A DNA stretch of 64,000 nt from Corynebacterium tuberculostearicum (lineage in GTDB: Bacteria > Actinomycetota > Actinomycetes > Mycobacteriales > Mycobacteriaceae). The stretch lies in the NCBI RefSeq assembly GCF_016127015.1, contig NZ_CP065972.1, forward strand, positions 1 to 64,000, in the 5' to 3' direction. Every line of letters begins with the position of its first letter. Position 1 is the stretch's first letter. Positions 61,840-64,000 of this stretch are shown in pieces. The notes beneath the pieces were generated by a model. The model ran no database searches. It was not told the origin of the DNA and saw only the letters and a program-made list of their open reading frames with translations. The translations under genes were made by a program, and so were the position numbers.

Positions 61840-62522
61840 AGTCGCGCGCCTTGCTCCATATAGGTTTCCACTGCTTCCTCGGTTCCCATGGTGCGGACCT
61901 TGCCGTCGATCACAAACGCCGCCCAGTCGCAGGTGTGCTGCGCCAAGATGGGGTCGTGAGTGGAGACGAGCAGGGCGATTCCTGCTTCCTTGAGATCCGC
62001 AATGATCTGAATCAGGATTCGGCGACTTTCTTGATCAAGCCCGTTGAAGGGTTCGTCGAGAAGCACCAGCTCCGGGGCCGAAACCAACGCGCGCGCGATG
62101 AGCACGCGCTGGCGTTGCCCACCCGAGAGCTGGCCAAACCGCGTCTCGGCGAGGTGCTCCATCCCCACTTGTCGCAGGGCATTGAGTACGCAGTCGCGGT
62201 AGCTACGCATGCTCGTGCACCTGTGCCACCAGCTCACTGAGGGCAAAAGGCCCATTTCCACGACCTTGTAAGCCGTGACGGGAAAGCTCAGGTCGGAGTC
62301 TTGGTACTGCGGGACGTATCCGAGCGAGGCGTCGATGGTGGCCATGCCGCGCAAGGCAGCCAGGCCAGTGATTGCCTTGAGCAGGGTAGATTTGCCCGCG
62401 CCGTTGGAACCTAGGAGCGCCACGGCCTCGCCCGCGCGGATCTCAAGGTCAACGTCGGTGAGGATATCCCGGGCGCCATAGCCGCAGGTGGCATTGTGCA
62501 GAGTGACTAATGGGGAAGACAT
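61836..62522 (-). CDS. Metal ABC transporter ATP-binding protein
   Basis: 228 residues. Walker A GSNGAGKS at 38-45, Q-loop in YVPQYQDSD near 69-77, signature LSGGQRQRV near 138, Walker B LVLLDEPFNGLD near 155, and the H-switch in VSTHDP near 190. It belongs to the Zn/Mn (ZnuC/MntB) subgroup. It lies between the binding-protein gene (6 bp) and the permeases. Confidence 0.94.
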   Translation of the reverse strand: MSSPLVTLHNATCGYGARDILTDVDLEIRAGEAVALLGSNGAGKSTLLKAITGLAALRGMATIDASLGYVPQYQDSDLSFPVTAYKVVEMGLLPSVSWWHRCTSMRSYRDCVLNALRQVGMEHLAETRFGQLSGGQRQRVLIARALVSAPELVLLDEPFNGLDQESRRILIQIIADLKEAGIALLVSTHDPILAQHTCDWAAFVIDGKVRTMGTEEAVETYMEQGARL

Positions 62523-62528
62523 AAAGAG

Positions 62529-63695
62529 CTACTTTCGCTTGGCGAAGTCGAATTCCTGCAGCGATTCTGGCAACGGTTGCTGCTTGGAGTCCCAGGCGCT
62601 GACCAGGGTGTTGATGTTGTGGACGATGGATCCGATGTAGGTCTCGCCCTCACTGCCTGGCACACCTAGCGAGTCGCCGTACAAAGCGTCGTCGGATGTA
62701 ACCGCCTTGACGCCTGCGGCGCGGGCGATGGCCTCGATGGACTTCGAGTTGTTGGAATTCTCCGCAAAGATGGCCTTGGCGCCGGACTCGCGGACCTTCT
62801 TTACCTGCTCATCGATGTGGCTCGAGGTGGCGTCCTGCTGGTGGTTGAAGTCAGACAGTGCGGAGCCGATGAATTTCACGCCATACTCGTTAGAGAAGTA
62901 GCCGAAGGCGTCGTGGGAAGAGAAGAGCACGCGGTCTTGCTCAGGAACTGCGGACATGGAATCGCTGGCCCACTTGTCGAGGTCCTCCAACTGGTCGGTG
63001 TACTTCTTGCCGGCGGCGGTGAAGGCGTCCTTGGCCTGCGGGGAGGCCTGGGACAACGTGTTGACGATGTTGTCGACCTGAATCTTGGCCTGCTTCGGGG
63101 AGGTCCACACGTGCGGGTCGTACTTGAATTCTGGGGCCTCGCCGTCCTCCCCCGGGAAAGGCCACGGGCGCGGGCTCACGTGCTCGATGCCCTCGTCGAT
63201 GGTGTACTTGCCGTTGCCATCGCCCATACCTTCGCTCTTGACGCCCGAGGTCACGGCCATGACGCCGTGGAAGCCGGAGGAGTCCACGGCTTGGTCGAGG
63301 AAGTGCTCGAGGTCGACTCCGTTGACGAACATGTAGTCGGCCTGGGAGAGCGCCTGCATCTGCTGTGGGGTCATCTCGTGCTCGTGGGCGCTGGCGTTGG
63401 GGGCGAGCAAACAGGTGAGGTCGAGGGTCACTGGGCCCTCGCCGGAGGTGGTCTCTGCACCTTGGGAGTCGACCTTGTGGAGCTTGACGCCGCCGGCGGC
63501 TATCTGGGTGAGGTAGTCGCAGATCTGGGTAGTCGTGGCCACGGCCTTGACGGTGTCGCCGTCCTTCGGCTTTGCAGCGTCGATGGATTCCTTCGAGGCG
63601 CTGCAAGCGGCGAGGCTGGCGCCGAGTGCGAGGGCGCAGGTGCCTGCGAGAATGCGCTGTAGGGGCCGGCGTGGGGTGCTGTGATTTGAGTTCAT
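62529..63695 (-). CDS. Metal ABC transporter substrate-binding lipoprotein (cluster A-I)
   Basis: 388 residues from ATG 63695 (RBS AAGGAA). Signal peptide with lipobox (LAAC, lipidated Cys 31). Cluster A-I fold: VATTTQICDYLTQIA near 50, an His-rich patch ASAHEHEMTPQQM near 102, DPHVWTSPKQAK near 190, and FSSHDAFGYFSNEYG near 260, then ATSSHIDEQVKKV, giving the usual His/His/Glu/Asp or similar metal ligands. A segment near 165-185 with PRPWPFPGEDGEAP is an insertion. It captures Mn2+ or Zn2+ for the transporter. Confidence 0.92.
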   Translation of the reverse strand: MNSNHSTPRRPLQRILAGTCALALGASLAACSASKESIDAAKPKDGDTVKAVATTTQICDYLTQIAAGGVKLHKVDSQGAETTSGEGPVTLDLTCLLAPNASAHEHEMTPQQMQALSQADYMFVNGVDLEHFLDQAVDSSGFHGVMAVTSGVKSEGMGDGNGKYTIDEGIEHVSPRPWPFPGEDGEAPEFKYDPHVWTSPKQAKIQVDNIVNTLSQASPQAKDAFTAAGKKYTDQLEDLDKWASDSMSAVPEQDRVLFSSHDAFGYFSNEYGVKFIGSALSDFNHQQDATSSHIDEQVKKVRESGAKAIFAENSNNSKSIEAIARAAGVKAVTSDDALYGDSLGVPGSEGETYIGSIVHNINTLVSAWDSKQQPLPESLQEFDFAKRK

Positions 63696-63703
63696 AATGA
63701 ACT
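63689..63703. promoter_or_regulatory. 15-bp palindrome over the binding-protein start codon
   Basis: AGTTCATAATGAACT is a perfect palindrome around a central base, with the same AGTTCA half-site as the operators. It overlaps the ATG and RBS, so binding could also hinder translation or elongation. Confidence 0.55.
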
Positions 63704-63746
63704 TCCTTTGTATTAGGAGAAGTGAACTCAACAAACACTAGCACCC

Positions 63747-63775
63747 TTGAACTAGATTGTTCAACGTAATGAACT
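63747..63775. promoter_or_regulatory. Operator and promoter of the metal ABC operon
   Basis: On the minus strand AGTTCATTACGTTGAACA (63775-63758) matches the mntR operator. A second pair, TTGAAC-N6-GTTCAA at 63747-63764, overlaps it. Minus-strand TTGAAC is followed 18 bases later by TAGTGT, a plausible -35/-10 pair, so the operator covers the -35. Confidence 0.7.
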
Positions 63776-63818
63776 TAGGTGGTCCTATCTCTTCCTTAAG
63801 CTGCCAAAATTTAAAAAT

Positions 63819-63849
63819 GCCTCTCACTTCAATGAGTGAAGTGAGAGGC
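63819..63849 (-). terminator. Terminator of the gene at the right edge
   Basis: GCCTCTCACTTCA and TGAAGTGAGAGGC pair perfectly around ATGAG; on the minus strand ATTTTTAAATTTT follows. The 63776-63864 gap otherwise holds nothing. Confidence 0.85.
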
Positions 63850-63864
63850 TAGGAAGCGGTGGCC

Positions 63865-64000
63865 TTATTTGGCTACTTTTGCCTTTTTGCTGAAGGGGAG
63901 CTGATCCAGGGAGCGTATGCCGGGGCCGGCGGCGAGCATCAGGCCCGCGACGGCGACGGTCCATTCGGAGAACTTTTGCCAGCCCTGGGCGATGAGAATT
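63865..64000 (-). CDS. C-terminal end of a small membrane protein (DoxX-like, partial)
   Basis: The last 44 codons of a minus-strand gene, stop at 63865-63867. They read ILIAQGWQKFSEWTVAVAGL, then a hydrophobic stretch with MLAAGPGIRSLDQLP and a basic end (FSKKAKVAK). The QGWQKF and AGPGxxSLD segments recall DoxX-family membrane proteins. The start is beyond the window, so identity is tentative. Confidence 0.5.
   Translation of the reverse strand, partial: ILIAQGWQKFSEWTVAVAGLMLAAGPGIRSLDQLPFSKKAKVAK

Overview
The window is a chromosomal segment of a Corynebacterium (mycolic-acid-bearing Actinobacteria). Two secreted mycolyltransferases, RamB, an sdhCAB operon headed by a cytochrome b subunit, mshA (mycothiol), senX3/regX3 and the hem-ccs-men gene order support this. 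From memory, the stretch from about 28 to 60 kb follows the same order as the mshA-gpm-senX3-regX3-ppx-proC-hem-ccs-men region of Mycobacterium tuberculosis. The species cannot be fixed from the sequence alone. I saw no rRNA, tRNA, CRISPR array or recognisable insertion sequence.

Layout. 0-5 kb: a partial DUF222/HNH gene, an M1 peptidase, two tandem mycolyltransferases and a divergent 36-residue peptide gene that may encode a mycomembrane porin subunit. 5.3-10 kb: lpd and ramB, separated by an A+T-rich accessory element. That element is an AlbA_2/Schlafen-type gene broken by an in-frame stop and bounded on both sides by direct-repeat arrays built on TCGAGTA. 10-18 kb: sdhCAB with a putative membrane partner, then DUF445, DUF2516, a DeoC-like relic and a DUF2993 protein. 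18-28 kb: a methyltransferase, DUF2505, murB, luxS, a YihY-family protein, and three acyl-CoA ligase genes with an MGMT gene between them. 28-36 kb: mshA, gpmA, senX3-regX3, ppx, proC. 36-52 kb: a small excisionase-like HTH protein, ribosomal protein bS22, an HAD phosphatase, a glutaredoxin-like protein, then hemA-C-D-B, hemE-Y and hemL. These hem genes make tetrapyrrole from glutamyl-tRNA; in actinobacteria the later steps are expected to follow the coproporphyrin branch. Inserted among them are an HNH endonuclease gene, a dehydrogenase, a lipoprotein and a small multidrug-resistance (Gdx/SugE) exporter preceded by a guanidine-III riboswitch. 51.5-56.3 kb: a TlpA-like thioredoxin, CcdA, ResB and CcsA form a system II cytochrome c maturation operon. 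57-60 kb: menA and menE. 58-63.7 kb: a DtxR-family regulator and a four-gene metal ABC transporter, sharing a palindromic operator.

Regulation. Many starts carry a TAnnnT hexamer 6-8 bases upstream, the signature of leaderless mRNAs (lpd, ramB, DUF2505, murB, mshA, senX3, ppx, hemE, hemL and others). Several divergent pairs are separated by only 24-38 bp and contain both -10 elements. A short sequence close to GGGGGCGTCGRCAAGCG recurs through the window in genes, intergenic DNA and a terminator loop. The most notable items are the repeat-bounded Schlafen-type element, the porin-like peptide, the riboswitch-exporter pair, the metal operators, the interspersed 17-mer and a second gene cut by an in-frame amber codon.
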